Shown: positions 31,401-37,134 of the stretch, piece by piece
How positions within the stretch are numbered: position 1 is the first letter of the stretch
Layout of the letters: each line of letters starts with the position of its first letter
Assembly (NCBI RefSeq): GCF_037975245.1
Contig: NC_092580.1
Coordinates: forward strand, 12,865,501-12,929,500
Source: Apostichopus japonicus
Taxonomy: Eukaryota; Echinodermata; Holothuroidea; Aspidochirotida; Stichopodidae
Length of the DNA: 64,000 nt
Direction: 5' to 3'
The notes under the pieces: generated by a model
What the model was told of the DNA's origin: nothing
The model's database searches: none
The model's input: the letters and a program-made list of their open reading frames with translations, nothing else
Translations under genes and position numbers: made by a program

Positions 31401-34074
31401 CCATATCATTTTAATATCTAGAGGCTTAAAATTCCATACAATGCCACTTTTTAACTTCAAGAGCTCTGAGAATCCATAACCAGCATCCAAATTGAAAAAC
31501 TTTGGCCGATAATTTTGTAAGTCTAAATGTGTTTGTGTTTTCAATCTTTTGGCGCAAAAAGTCATGACATTTATTTCTTTTTCGAAAATCCTGCGTGGGA
31601 TCATTTTTGAAATTCATCAGGATTGGATTCAACAGAGTATCCCTGTGGTCTTCTGGATTTCCGGGTTTTACTTTACCCAGTCGTTCCTCACCGGCACCAT
31701 GCAGAACTTTGCTCGTAAATACAAGATTCCGATAGATCGGCTCAGCCTGGCCTTTGAGGTCATGAACCAGGAGACAGATATACCAACTAAGCCGGTAAGA
31801 AAGACTACTACCCTGTAATGTAATAATAAGTAATATTTATATAGCGCATAATCAGCAAAACTGCTCAAAGCGCTTTACAAATGTAAAACCTAAAAACAAA
31901 TAGTAACAAAAAACCAAAATATTAAATATATAGAACCAATAAGTCAAAAAATGTAAAAGCCAAAAGCAACAATACAAAAAAACACCCGTACTAAACGATA
32001 TTAAAAAAATATATAAAAAAAAACCCCAAAATGCATATAGTCCTAAAAAAAATCAGAAGTATGTAAATAGTAAAATAGATTAAATCATAGTCAATGCTTA
32101 AATATAAATAAGTATGAGAAAACTATAGTACAGTAAGACAATTATTGTAAAAGCCTAAAACAGATAGTAATAAACAACTAATACTAAATGATAATAAATA
32201 GAACCCTAAACGTAGTAAAAAAAATATTAAAAAAATATATAAAAATAAATAATGTATTATGAGAGATTACTGTATTTCAGTGTGTTAAATATCTGGTTCA
32301 AATCTGTACCCAGTCTGCGGGCCAAAACTCTTTACCAACACTTCTAACAACTCCCATGACAGAAAACAGAAAATATTTGCAAACTCTGGGAACCAAGAGA
32401 TCGGTAAATTCTGCTTGAGCATTTGTTCACATGTTGCGTTGAAATATCCTAGATATCACAAGGTAGCACCGTATGTACAAACTCCCCCAAAGTTTCGCAG
32501 GTTCTTTCAGTAAATTTGTTGTTAATTGTATGGTTGGATAAAAACCAACTCTGTGATATAATAGGCCACATTTTGTCAGTCTATGATGAAGATTCATGGA
32601 AAAAATATATAATTGTAATTTTAGACATATTTTCCCTGCGGTTTTGATCCTTTCAGTAAGGATCAAACCCTGAGACATCAAGAAGGATTAAACTGTACTG
32701 CGTAGAACGCTGATTGAATATTCAATAGGAAGGTCCATAACTTGGCTCATATTCGGGAGTTTCTATTTTAGGTCAGTGATATTAGGTGTGATTTTAGGTA
32801 AGTTTCATTTAACCTCTGCAGAGATCTGGGATGAGCACAAAATGTTTTGGGTAGTAAGAGTCAAAATATTGTATACAAGTTAAAACAAACTTTTGAATGA
32901 ATCACTCAAAGCAAAACCAAACATGTTGTATAATGTCACAGTTAATCTTTTTATTTTTCTCCTTTCCTCCTTACAGAGTGATGGTGTTTACGTTAGAGGG
33001 TTATTCCTGGAGGGAGCCCGTTGGGATCGGAGCCGCCATTTTTTGGTAGAGTCCATGCCCAAACTGCTTTACGACACGCTCCCAGTGGTAAGAATAACAA
33101 AAACTGATTATTATTATAAAACATCACAAAAACAGTCTTCCTCTTCAGCTGAGCCTTTATCCAAAACAGTCTCAGTATCCAAAACACTAATACATCACCA
33201 AAATGATATTCCATATCACCCATGAGCCTAGGTTGAATTTGGACAGCATATGGGGGGGGGGAGGGGGGAGTCTCTGATGTGGAACACCGTGATCACTGTT
33301 AGTATCACCAATAGGTGGTGAATTCTTGATCCTCGACCAGGAGCTGATTGTAACCTACTTTCAAAACCTTTTCACCAGCTTCATTCAATTGTAACGCTCT
33401 GTGCAATGTTTTCCATCCGTCTTAAGGAGGATATCAGTAAGAACAGCACTGATTGCTATGCTTAAAGTAGACTACATAACTCTGAAATGATGGTATAATG
33501 TTTGACGTCAACAGATGGTCATAAAGAAAGCCCCCAAAAAAAGGAAGCAAAAAATAGTACTAAAAACCAAAATATCTGTTTTTCCTTTCTGTTTAGATCT
33601 GGATTAAGCCAACAGAAAAATCAGCATTGGTAGAATCATCAACATATTCCTGCCCAGGTAAGATCCTCTCAAATGGTCACTAGAGTTCATTAAGTTTAAT
33701 CATTATAACCTCAAGATTAACCCGTAAAATATCATCTTCTCTGAAATTCAGCTACTCGCCAGCGTAAGTTATATTACTCTTCTTATATATAAAGGATCTC
33801 TCTTTTACTAATTGTGGGTAAAAACACATTAGTTGGAAAGTATGTCATGGATATTTTTCAAGTTTTTTTTAATAATGAAAGTCTTTGGTTTCATCCGTTG
33901 ACAAGTCACACAATTTGTTCATTTTCAGTTTATAAGACCAGTGCGAGACGAGGCACTCTTTCTACTACTGGACACTCCACCAACTTTGTCCTGTCAATAG
34001 AGCTGCGGTCAGACAAACCCCAAAATCATTGGATAAATCGAGGTGTGGCCAGTCTCTGCCAGTTGAATGACTAA
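1277..34074 (+). CDS. DNAH3: Axonemal dynein heavy chain, DNAH3-like, 3' half of gene
   Basis: Motor subunit of a single-headed inner dynein arm of cilia and flagella. It hydrolyses ATP in the AAA ring and walks on microtubules through the stalk tip. The exons are 1277-1467, 2149-2244, 3288-3479, 4314-4447, 5609-5771, 7256-7438, 9298-9456, 9994-10065, 10962-11162, 11954-12109, 12718-12813, 13643-13747, 14296-14429, 15270-15441, 16275-16361, 16820-16936, 17251-17574, 18502-18606, (optional 19279-19329), 21623-21783, 22615-22786, 23663-23788, 23947-24124, 24473-24549, 25387-25680, 26162-26299, 27350-27610, 28177-28269, 30119-30220, 30582-30764, 31217-31309, 31621-31794, 32977-33087, 33597-33657 and 33929-34074. 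Without the optional exon they total 1,684 residues plus stop, with no frame break. All introns are GT/AG. DNAH3 is preferred over DNAH7/12 from recalled family signatures (LLTLPRQ, MLVGKVP, and an end reading [13 protein letters not shown]). The first exon opens inside a glycine codon, so the N-terminal half lies upstream of the window. Confidence 0.9.
2149..2244 (+). CDS. DNAH3: DNAH3 exon: AAA4 middle
   Basis: Thirty-two codons, phase 0 at both ends. It contains [20 protein letters not shown], the conserved AAA4 helix after Walker B seen across axonemal heavy chains. Acceptor ttttag, donor gtacgg. Confidence 0.92.
2427..2590 (-). mobile_element. Penelope-like fragment with decayed hammerhead-like motif
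   Basis: On the minus strand at 2,427-2,470 the sequence reads TTGAAGAAGATCCTGCTATG then ATTGAAACGTCAGGCC. This is the hammerhead-like signature carried by many Penelope-like elements. The first core position is T instead of C and the stem is partly mispaired. How far the fragment extends toward 2,590 is uncertain. It lies in a DNAH3 intron. Confidence 0.4.
3288..3479 (+). CDS. DNAH3: DNAH3 exon: AAA4 sensor region
   Basis: Sixty-four codons, phase 0-0. [20 protein letters not shown] followed by [20 protein letters not shown] is the AAA4 sensor-I strand and arginine-rich loop, strongly conserved in dyneins. Acceptor tctttag, donor gtgaga. Confidence 0.93.
3745..3885. mobile_element. Small hairpin MITE-like element
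   Basis: A perfect 14-bp inverted terminal pair, ATTTATGGCTAGAA and TTCTAGCCATAAAT, encloses 113 bp. The inside carries repeated forms of CCTCTGGGTT/GACCCAGAGG on both strands, so most of it can fold back. It sits in a DNAH3 intron. I see no clear target duplication. Confidence 0.5.
4314..4447 (+). CDS. DNAH3: DNAH3 exon: end of AAA4 large domain
   Basis: Starts in phase 0 with [14 protein letters not shown], the motif that follows DWF in AAA4, and ends two nucleotides into an arginine codon. Acceptor cacag, donor gtatta. Confidence 0.92.
5609..5771 (+). CDS. DNAH3: DNAH3 exon: AAA4 small domain, base of stalk
   Basis: Completes the split arginine codon. It encodes the conserved [18 protein letters not shown] helix and the start of stalk coiled coil 1 (CC1). 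Acceptor ctgcag, donor gtatga. Confidence 0.92.
7256..7438 (+). CDS. DNAH3: DNAH3 exon: stalk coiled coil 1
   Basis: Sixty-one codons, phase 0-0, rich in Glu/Lys/Ala heptads (for example [20 protein letters not shown]), the ascending CC1 helix of the stalk. The donor (gtatgt) opens directly into a large minisatellite. Confidence 0.92.
7439..8720. repeat. Minisatellite, 75-bp dimer unit, starting at a splice donor
   Basis: About eleven copies of a 75-bp unit built from two related half-units of 37-38 bp. Each contains TACTATAG or TACTATAA, ATGAA and ATACGAGAGATA. The array is flanked by single, more diverged half-units. It begins inside the donor of the 7,256-7,438 exon (gtatgtactatag). Copies are most uniform at 7,520-8,280 and decay toward 8,720. 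Confidence 0.95.
9298..9456 (+). CDS. DNAH3: DNAH3 exon: CC1 end and entry to microtubule-binding domain
   Basis: Fifty-three codons. [20 protein letters not shown] with [13 protein letters not shown] is the CC1 end and first helix of the microtubule-binding domain, including the conserved proline turn. Acceptor gtgcag, donor gtatgt. Confidence 0.92.
9994..10065 (+). CDS. DNAH3: DNAH3 exon: microtubule-binding domain loop
   Basis: A 24-codon exon, phase 0-0, encoding the variable loop [20 protein letters not shown]. The DYW/NYWPAAK pattern is typical of the stalk tip. Acceptor ttgcag, donor gtaaag. Confidence 0.9.
10282..10410. repeat. AT-rich tandem repeat
   Basis: A short array of units alternating TATGTATTACATA and TAGATATTACATA, about 30 bp each, in a DNAH3 intron. 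Confidence 0.8.
10735..10930 (-). mobile_element. Probable reversed LINE 3' end with short tandem tail
   Basis: A (TTCAA)n run at 10,736-10,760 is followed by TTCTTTATTT and about 150 bp of A-rich sequence, the appearance of a reversed non-LTR element tail. No coding part is visible. It ends close to the acceptor at 10,961. Confidence 0.35.
10962..11162 (+). CDS. DNAH3: DNAH3 exon: microtubule-binding domain core
   Basis: Sixty-seven codons covering [22 protein letters not shown], and [20 protein letters not shown]. These are the H4-H6 helices that contact tubulin and lead into CC2. Acceptor attag, donor gtaacg. Confidence 0.93.
11395..11445. repeat. (GTGG/GTGA)n microsatellite
   Basis: A degenerate tetranucleotide run of GGTGGGTGAGTGAGTGGG type in a DNAH3 intron. 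Confidence 0.75.
11954..12109 (+). CDS. DNAH3: DNAH3 exon: stalk coiled coil 2
   Basis: Fifty-two codons beginning [13 protein letters not shown], the CC2 return helix, rich in charged heptads. Acceptor gtcag, donor gtgagt. Confidence 0.92.
12718..12813 (+). CDS. DNAH3: DNAH3 exon: stalk CC2 end
   Basis: Thirty-two codons ending [18 protein letters not shown], the near-invariant dynein signature where CC2 rejoins the ring. Acceptor gatag, donor gtaggc. Confidence 0.93.
13643..13747 (+). CDS. DNAH3: DNAH3 exon: AAA5 entry
   Basis: Thirty-five codons containing [17 protein letters not shown], the first strand and helix of AAA5. Acceptor ttacag, donor gtatct. Confidence 0.92.
14296..14429 (+). 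CDS. DNAH3: DNAH3 exon: AAA5 N-terminal part
   Basis: Encodes [18 protein letters not shown] and [11 protein letters not shown] and ends 2 nt into an asparagine codon. Acceptor tccag, donor gtaagt. Confidence 0.92.
15270..15441 (+). CDS. DNAH3: DNAH3 exon: AAA5 Walker B-like strand
   Basis: Completes the asparagine codon. It contains [20 protein letters not shown], the AAA5 hallmark. AAA5 has no functional P-loop in dyneins. Acceptor ctgcag, donor gtaaga. Confidence 0.94.
16275..16361 (+). CDS. DNAH3: DNAH3 exon: AAA5 ENIGEELDP segment
   Basis: Twenty-nine codons with [20 protein letters not shown], a highly conserved AAA5 segment. Acceptor ttcag, donor gtgaga. A 19-bp minisatellite begins about 30 bp into the following intron. 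Confidence 0.94.
16395..16620. repeat. Minisatellite with ACAGCTAGAAAT core
   Basis: About twelve diverged copies of an 18-19-bp unit containing AGCTAGAAAT, starting about 30 bp after the donor at 16,362. Confidence 0.9.
16820..16936 (+). CDS. DNAH3: DNAH3 exon: AAA5 C-terminal part
   Basis: Thirty-nine codons with [18 protein letters not shown], diagnostic for axonemal dyneins. Acceptor ctacag, donor gtaatt. Confidence 0.94.
17251..17574 (+). CDS. DNAH3: DNAH3 exon: AAA5 buttress (strut)
   Basis: The longest exon (108 codons), starting [19 protein letters not shown]. It then forms a charged helical pair around [20 protein letters not shown], the buttress that braces the stalk. The [10 protein letters not shown] motif is conserved. 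Acceptor ctgcag, donor gtgaga. Confidence 0.94.
18502..18606 (+). CDS. DNAH3: DNAH3 exon: AAA6 linker region
   Basis: Thirty-five codons with the conserved [20 protein letters not shown]. It ends in phase 0, LYLQ, which joins either the 51-nt optional exon or 21,623 directly. Acceptor ttgcag, donor gtaagt. Confidence 0.93.
19279..19329 (+). CDS. DNAH3: Candidate 51-nt cassette exon in DNAH3
   Basis: A stretch bounded by catccag and gtaagt, exactly 17 codons, phase 0-0, no stop: [17 protein letters not shown]. The flanking exons join perfectly without it, and I recall no equivalent insert in vertebrate DNAH3. It is therefore either an alternative cassette exon or a chance splice-site pair. 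Like the next constitutive exon it begins TCCATC. Confidence 0.4.
19441..19500 (+). mobile_element. Penelope-like fragment with decayed hammerhead-like motif
   Basis: CTGAAGA at 19,445 is followed by a short stem GATCC/GGATC and then GAAC, where the family has GAAAC, then CGTCGGGCC. This matches the hammerhead core pattern with one core base changed. It is in DNAH3 intron sequence; no reverse transcriptase is visible nearby. Confidence 0.4.
21330..21612. repeat. Two-copy tandem duplication of an intron 3' end
   Basis: A unit of about 141 bp occurs twice (from about 21,334 and 21,474). Each copy runs from CATAGATTCTGAGAGTAC through a C-rich stretch to TTAGATTATCCTAAT. The second copy ends about 10 bp before the acceptor at 21,622, so the duplicated block carries the branch point and pyrimidine tract region. 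Confidence 0.85.
21623..21783 (+). CDS. DNAH3: DNAH3 exon: AAA6 N-terminal part
   Basis: Encodes [20 protein letters not shown] followed by [14 protein letters not shown], the conserved AAA6 helix, and ends 2 nt into an arginine codon. Acceptor attcag, donor gtatgg. Confidence 0.93.
22615..22786 (+). CDS. DNAH3: DNAH3 exon: AAA6 LLTGG segment
   Basis: Completes the arginine codon. [20 protein letters not shown] with [13 protein letters not shown] matches the DNAH3-type spacing of this loop. Acceptor ttccag, donor gtaagg. Confidence 0.93.
23663..23788 (+). CDS. DNAH3: DNAH3 exon: AAA6 LRxxRPDK segment
   Basis: Forty-two codons ending [14 protein letters not shown], the family signature at the AAA6 middle. 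Acceptor ttacag, donor gtaatt. Confidence 0.93.
23947..24124 (+). CDS. DNAH3: DNAH3 exon: AAA6 LSPG strand
   Basis: Contains [18 protein letters not shown], the conserved AAA6 strand, and ends 1 nt into a glycine codon. Acceptor cctag, donor gtgtgt. Confidence 0.93.
24473..24549 (+). CDS. DNAH3: DNAH3 exon: AAA6 SLGQGQGP loop
   Basis: A 77-nt exon completing the glycine codon. It holds [19 protein letters not shown], near-invariant in axonemal heavy chains. Acceptor gacag, donor gtttga. Confidence 0.93.
25387..25680 (+). CDS. DNAH3: DNAH3 exon: AAA6 WVVLQNCHL and small domain
   Basis: Ninety-eight codons: [37 protein letters not shown], and [17 protein letters not shown]. This is the best conserved block of the AAA6/C-terminal junction. 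Acceptor cacag, donor gtaggt. Confidence 0.95.
26162..26299 (+). CDS. DNAH3: DNAH3 exon: [18 protein letters not shown] segment
   Basis: Forty-six codons with [20 protein letters not shown] and [11 protein letters not shown], diagnostic of dynein heavy chains. It ends phase 0 at QQM, directly before the repeated exon. Acceptor ctcag, donor gtaaga. Confidence 0.95.
26870..27427 (+). repeat. DNAH3: 120-bp in-frame tandem repeat across an acceptor/exon boundary
   Basis: The unit is the last 42 nt of the intron, including the pyrimidine tract and acceptor, plus the first 78 nt of the exon. Exon heads start at 26,870, 26,990, 27,110, 27,230 and 27,350. Copies differ by only a few substitutions. 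The unit is 40 codons with no stop, so it can be read through. Inside a unit there is no obvious GT donor, so upstream copies cannot act as separate cassette exons. They would act as alternative acceptors. Confidence 0.95.
27350..27610 (+). CDS. DNAH3: DNAH3 exon: [11 protein letters not shown] segment (last of five acceptors)
   Basis: Using the last acceptor copy gives 87 codons. [20 protein letters not shown] then CNYGGRVTD with [10 protein letters not shown] matches the family without insertion. The same reading frame stays open back to 26,870 through four more copies of the acceptor plus exon head, so longer versions are possible. Donor gtaaga at 27,611. Confidence 0.9.
27695..27860. repeat. 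GTGGTG/GATGGTG-rich simple repeat
   Basis: Degenerate trinucleotide repeat after the donor at 27,611. The apparent ORF extension into it is intronic read-through. Confidence 0.8.
28177..28269 (+). CDS. DNAH3: DNAH3 exon: FGLHENADI segment
   Basis: Thirty-one codons: [20 protein letters not shown] then [11 protein letters not shown]. The LLTLPRQ ending points to DNAH3 rather than DNAH7. Acceptor ttacag, donor gtttgt. Confidence 0.94.
28270..30118 (+). other. DNAH3 intron without recognised content
   Basis: About 1.85 kb of AT-rich intron between the LLTLPRQ exon and the next one. I see only a short (AAT)n run near 29,168 and a C-run at 29,660. Confidence 0.6.
30119..30220 (+). CDS. DNAH3: DNAH3 exon: C-terminal domain, LPxxF segment
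   Basis: Thirty-four codons starting [17 protein letters not shown] with [16 protein letters not shown]. The Ser/Gly-rich start is the usual variable hinge before the C-terminal domain. Acceptor ctacag, donor gtgaat. Confidence 0.9.
30582..30764 (+). CDS. DNAH3: DNAH3 exon: C-terminal domain, QELxRFN helix
   Basis: Sixty-one codons with [20 protein letters not shown] and [17 protein letters not shown], the conserved helices of the C-terminal domain. Acceptor tctag, donor gtgagg. Confidence 0.95.
31217..31309 (+). CDS. DNAH3: DNAH3 exon: [10 protein letters not shown] segment
   Basis: Thirty-one codons, [20 protein letters not shown] to RLQFFK, a dynein hallmark. Acceptor tgaag, donor gtaaag. 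Confidence 0.94.
31621..31794 (+). CDS. DNAH3: DNAH3 exon: [15 protein letters not shown] segment
   Basis: Fifty-eight codons with [20 protein letters not shown] and ARKYKIPID, conserved at the start of the C-terminal beta barrel. Acceptor atcag, donor gtaaga. Confidence 0.95.
31815..32260. repeat. Dispersed repeat with TATATAGCGC...AAGCGCTTTACAA head
   Basis: ATTTATATAGCGCATAATCA is followed by CTGCTCAAAGCGCTTTACAA, a conserved hairpin-like head seen in dispersed repeats of many marine invertebrates. An A-rich tail of about 380 bp follows. It lies just after the donor at 31,795. The family name is not known to me. Confidence 0.45.
32977..33087 (+). CDS. DNAH3: DNAH3 exon: [10 protein letters not shown] segment
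   Basis: Thirty-seven codons: [20 protein letters not shown] to [10 protein letters not shown], the C-terminal beta barrel. Acceptor ttacag, donor gtaaga. Confidence 0.94.
33597..33657 (+). CDS. DNAH3: DNAH3 exon: penultimate exon
   Basis: A 61-nt exon encoding [20 protein letters not shown] and ending 1 nt into a valine codon. Acceptor tttag, donor gtaaga. Confidence 0.92.
33929..34074 (+). CDS. DNAH3: DNAH3 last exon with stop
   Basis: Completes the valine codon. [20 protein letters not shown] and [15 protein letters not shown] form the standard axonemal dynein C-terminus. Stop TAA at 34,072-34,074. Acceptor tttcag. Confidence 0.95.
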
Positions 34075-35850
34075 GCTCATACCACACTCAATGTTAGCCT
34101 AGGCCTAGTTTAGCCTATAGGCCGAGTTTAGCCTAGGCCTTGTTTAGCCTAGAAAGTTTAGCCTAGGCCTAGTTTAGCCTAGGCCTTGTTTAGCCTAGAA
34201 ATTTAAGCCTAGGCCTAGTCTGAGAATGAGCATCCATATTTCAGAAAGATGTAGTGTAAGTCATATTTATTGAATTTATTTGTTTTTTTATGATATGATC
34301 AAGTCACAACCATGATGGCTTAATTGAAGTCTAACAGATCTATGGATTAACTGCTAATAACTGCTAATGACTGCAAATTTAATTAACGTTGTCTACACAG
34401 CACCATATATCACTATATATTGTTGTTGATGTTTTTTCTTCAACCAACTGTGTTCATCAAGTTTGTGTTCAAATCATGCCGAGTAGATATATTTATGACA
34501 ATTATTAAATTCTATTCACACATTGTTTTGCCTAGGAGGTATATTTGTGCTGTTGTGAGTTTGTGTTTTTTTAATGCTTTGCATGAGATGAGAACACTGG
34601 TACAAGTTTGAAGAAAGTTTAGGATTCTGTATTAAGTTTAGGACTGATTTTTGATATTTTTTAATGTATTTTACTATCTCAATATTTTCGTACAATTTGA
34701 TATAAGCTGCAACACACGTGAGGCGGCCATTTTGTTTTCTCTTGAATTTAATATGCAATACTTGATTTACAACTCATCTCGAGCATCATGGTTTTTGTGG
34801 AATGGTTTGAAATTGAATGCAATAGTTTTCTTTTATTGTCCAGCTGCAATGAATATCAAATTGATTTGAATTTTATGTTTATAATTGCTGTTACTAAAAA
34901 TGGATGGTAGTCATTATCAAAACTGAGAAGTTGTGTACAGGTTAGTTGTGTACAGCACACCCCCAGTTTGATCAAGTTGGAAGTCAAAATCAAAAACTGC
35001 TGATTTTTATCATAATTTAAGGCTATCATTAATAATAATTGCAGTAGTATATTTGTAGTATATATATAGATATGTATTTAAACTAATTTCTTACAATCAA
35101 TGGCATTTAATTTATATTTCATAAGTTTGTTTATAAGCTAGAATTTGATTAGTCGTTTTATATATTCTAGAACTCAAATCAGGGTAGTTTAGATTGAAGA
35201 CCAATGCAGTCTTTCACATTATTAATGAAACCGTCCTATTAAAACAACCTTGACTCACTATGCCTTCACCTTTATTGTTATTTGGTAATAATAATAGATA
35301 GAGGATATTTTCTGCCTAGATTAGCAATGAAGTTTAGCATTCAAGTTATTTTTAGGTATTACAGTTTTGAGCACCTTGATTTAATGTGATGTTACACTTG
35401 TTCACTTGTTTTGATAAGTTCATTCTGTGTGTAAAGATTGTCAAGCTGCAACTGTGCTGCATTATCTTTTTCATGGCCAAAAAACACAGCTAAAATTAAT
35501 AATTCTAGTAAGAAAGATGTAATTTTTTAATAGTACTGACTTGAAAAACATCAGAGGAACTTGTATTGTGGATAAACAAATCTGAATGTGTATGTAAACA
35601 ATAATTTAATATCAAGTTAACAATATGTAGTACCATGTAATGGTAGATACTATACTAACCCTGTCATAGAATGTTCACCACCCTATTTTCACAGAGCCAC
35701 AACAGCTCTCGCTCACTTTCATTCTTTGTATTTCTCACTTTTGCCTTGTTATTTCACCTTGAATGTTTGCCCACTTTTAACCTCTATTAAATCAATTTAT
35801 ATTTTAGAAATAGTTCTATTTAATAAATACATGATATGTGAAACAATAAA
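34075..35850 (+). other. DNAH3: DNAH3 3' UTR and downstream flank
   Basis: AT-rich and non-coding. Candidate polyadenylation signals are ATTAAA at 35,786 and AATAAA at 35,822, which would make a 3' UTR of about 1.75 kb. The sequence alone does not fix the end of the transcript. Confidence 0.4.
34096..34222. repeat. Palindromic 16-bp tandem repeat in DNAH3 3' UTR
   Basis: About eight copies of TTTAGCCTAGGCCTAG with small variants, starting 22 bp after the stop codon. The core CCTAGG and TAGGCCTA are self-complementary, so transcripts could form stacked hairpins. Confidence 0.9.
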
Positions 35851-35884
35851 TTATTGTCTATTGAATTATTATTGACTGGCTGGT

Positions 35885-36060
35885 TATCAGAATGGCGGGG
35901 GAAGGGAGGTAGAGTTGGGGAAGGGAGAGTGGGGTGGAGGGGAGGGAGAGTGGGGTGGAGGGAAGGTAGGGAGAGTGGGGTGGGGGAAGGGAGGGAGAGT
36001 CGGGTGGGGGAAGGGAGAGAGTCGGGGAAGAGATGGGAGGGAGAGTGGGGTGGAGGAAAA
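35885..36060. repeat. Purine-strand minisatellite
   Basis: Repeated GGGAGAGTGGGGTGG(A/G)GG units on the + strand, almost pure purine. ORFs on either strand here are simple-repeat translations. Confidence 0.9.
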
Positions 36061-36069
36061 ATTATGAAT

Positions 36070-36735
36070 GACTGAGTCCACTTTGCGGGATGGGGGACCA
36101 AAAATGGAACGGCACCATAAGATTCAGTTGCAGCTTACATGCAGGGTAAGGACCAACTTAAATGAAAGGACATTCAATGATACAAACCTGTATCATTGCA
36201 GGGTGGGGGCCAAGCATGAAAGGACACTGTAGTAGTCAGTTATAGCCTACATACATGCATCATTGCAGGGTGGGGGCCAAACATCAAAGGCCACTATTGC
36301 ATTCAGTGATACATACATGCATCATTGCAGTATGGGGTACCAAGAATGGAAAGACACTATAGGATTCAAAGGTAGCTTTAATGTGTCATTGTTGGCTGTG
36401 GACCATAAAAGAAAGGCCACTATAGCATTCATCATTGCAGGATAGGGGCCTAAAAATGGAAGGACAATATAGTGTTCATTGGTAGACTACATGCATCAGT
36501 GCAGAAGGGGGTGGACCAAGAATGAGACGATACTATAGCATTCAGTGGTAGCCTATAGTATACACATGCATCATATCACAGGGTTGGGGGCCATGAAAGG
36601 ACACTATTGTATTCAGAAGTAATCTACATTGCATAATTTTGGGCCCAAGAAGGAAATGACAGTTTATAACATTCAGTGGTAGCCTACATGCATAATTGCA
36701 GGGTTAGGGCCTCAGAATGAAAGGACTCTATAGTC
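36070..36735. repeat. Diverged tandem array, about 64-bp unit
   Basis: About ten units marked by TGCAGGGTGGGGGCCAA, GAAAGGACACTATAG and GCCTACATGCATCAT. Units differ by substitutions and indels, which indicates an old array. Confidence 0.85.
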
Positions 36736-36870
36736 CAGTCCCTGGCAAGTCCGAGCCCAGGAGACCCCTAATTCGAGACAAGTCCAATTTAGTGCAGAGT
36801 CTGTTCTCAAGTCCCAGTCTAGACTCAAATCCTGCAGCACTGAGATGAAGGATACTTGTTACATCGTTGC

Positions 36871-37134
36871 CATAGGCTTAGGAGCCTCATTTGATTTGGG
36901 GGGGGGGGGGGGGGGGCTGTAACGACTTGCCTGAAAAATATAACCAAAAATTTTCACTCGCTCAGCGTAAGTTCCACATGTTAATGTGCATATCATATAG
37001 GCATCCATCAGTTAAAACATCACCTGCCAATAACATAAAATCATTTTCCGTGTTATTACCCTTCCATATTGGTTAGAATTATTGGGGAAGTCGTTACAAC
37101 AATAATGATAATAATAATAACATATAAGCAATCT
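36871..37134 (+). mobile_element. Left part of a CATAGG-type hAT-like element, cut by an insertion
   Basis: From CATAGGCTTAGGAGCC to 37,134 it matches the left two thirds of the complete element at 58,186-58,553, including GGGGGCTGTAACGACTTGCC, TTACCCTTCC and TTGGTTAGAATTATTGG. The match stops where the CAGTGG element begins at 37,135. An 18-19-bp G run lies at about 36,898. Confidence 0.75.

Noticed and set aside
35820-36101. Pro/Ser- and Gly/Glu/Arg-rich ORFs on both strands
   Set aside because: Purine-strand minisatellite; any frame stays open by composition.
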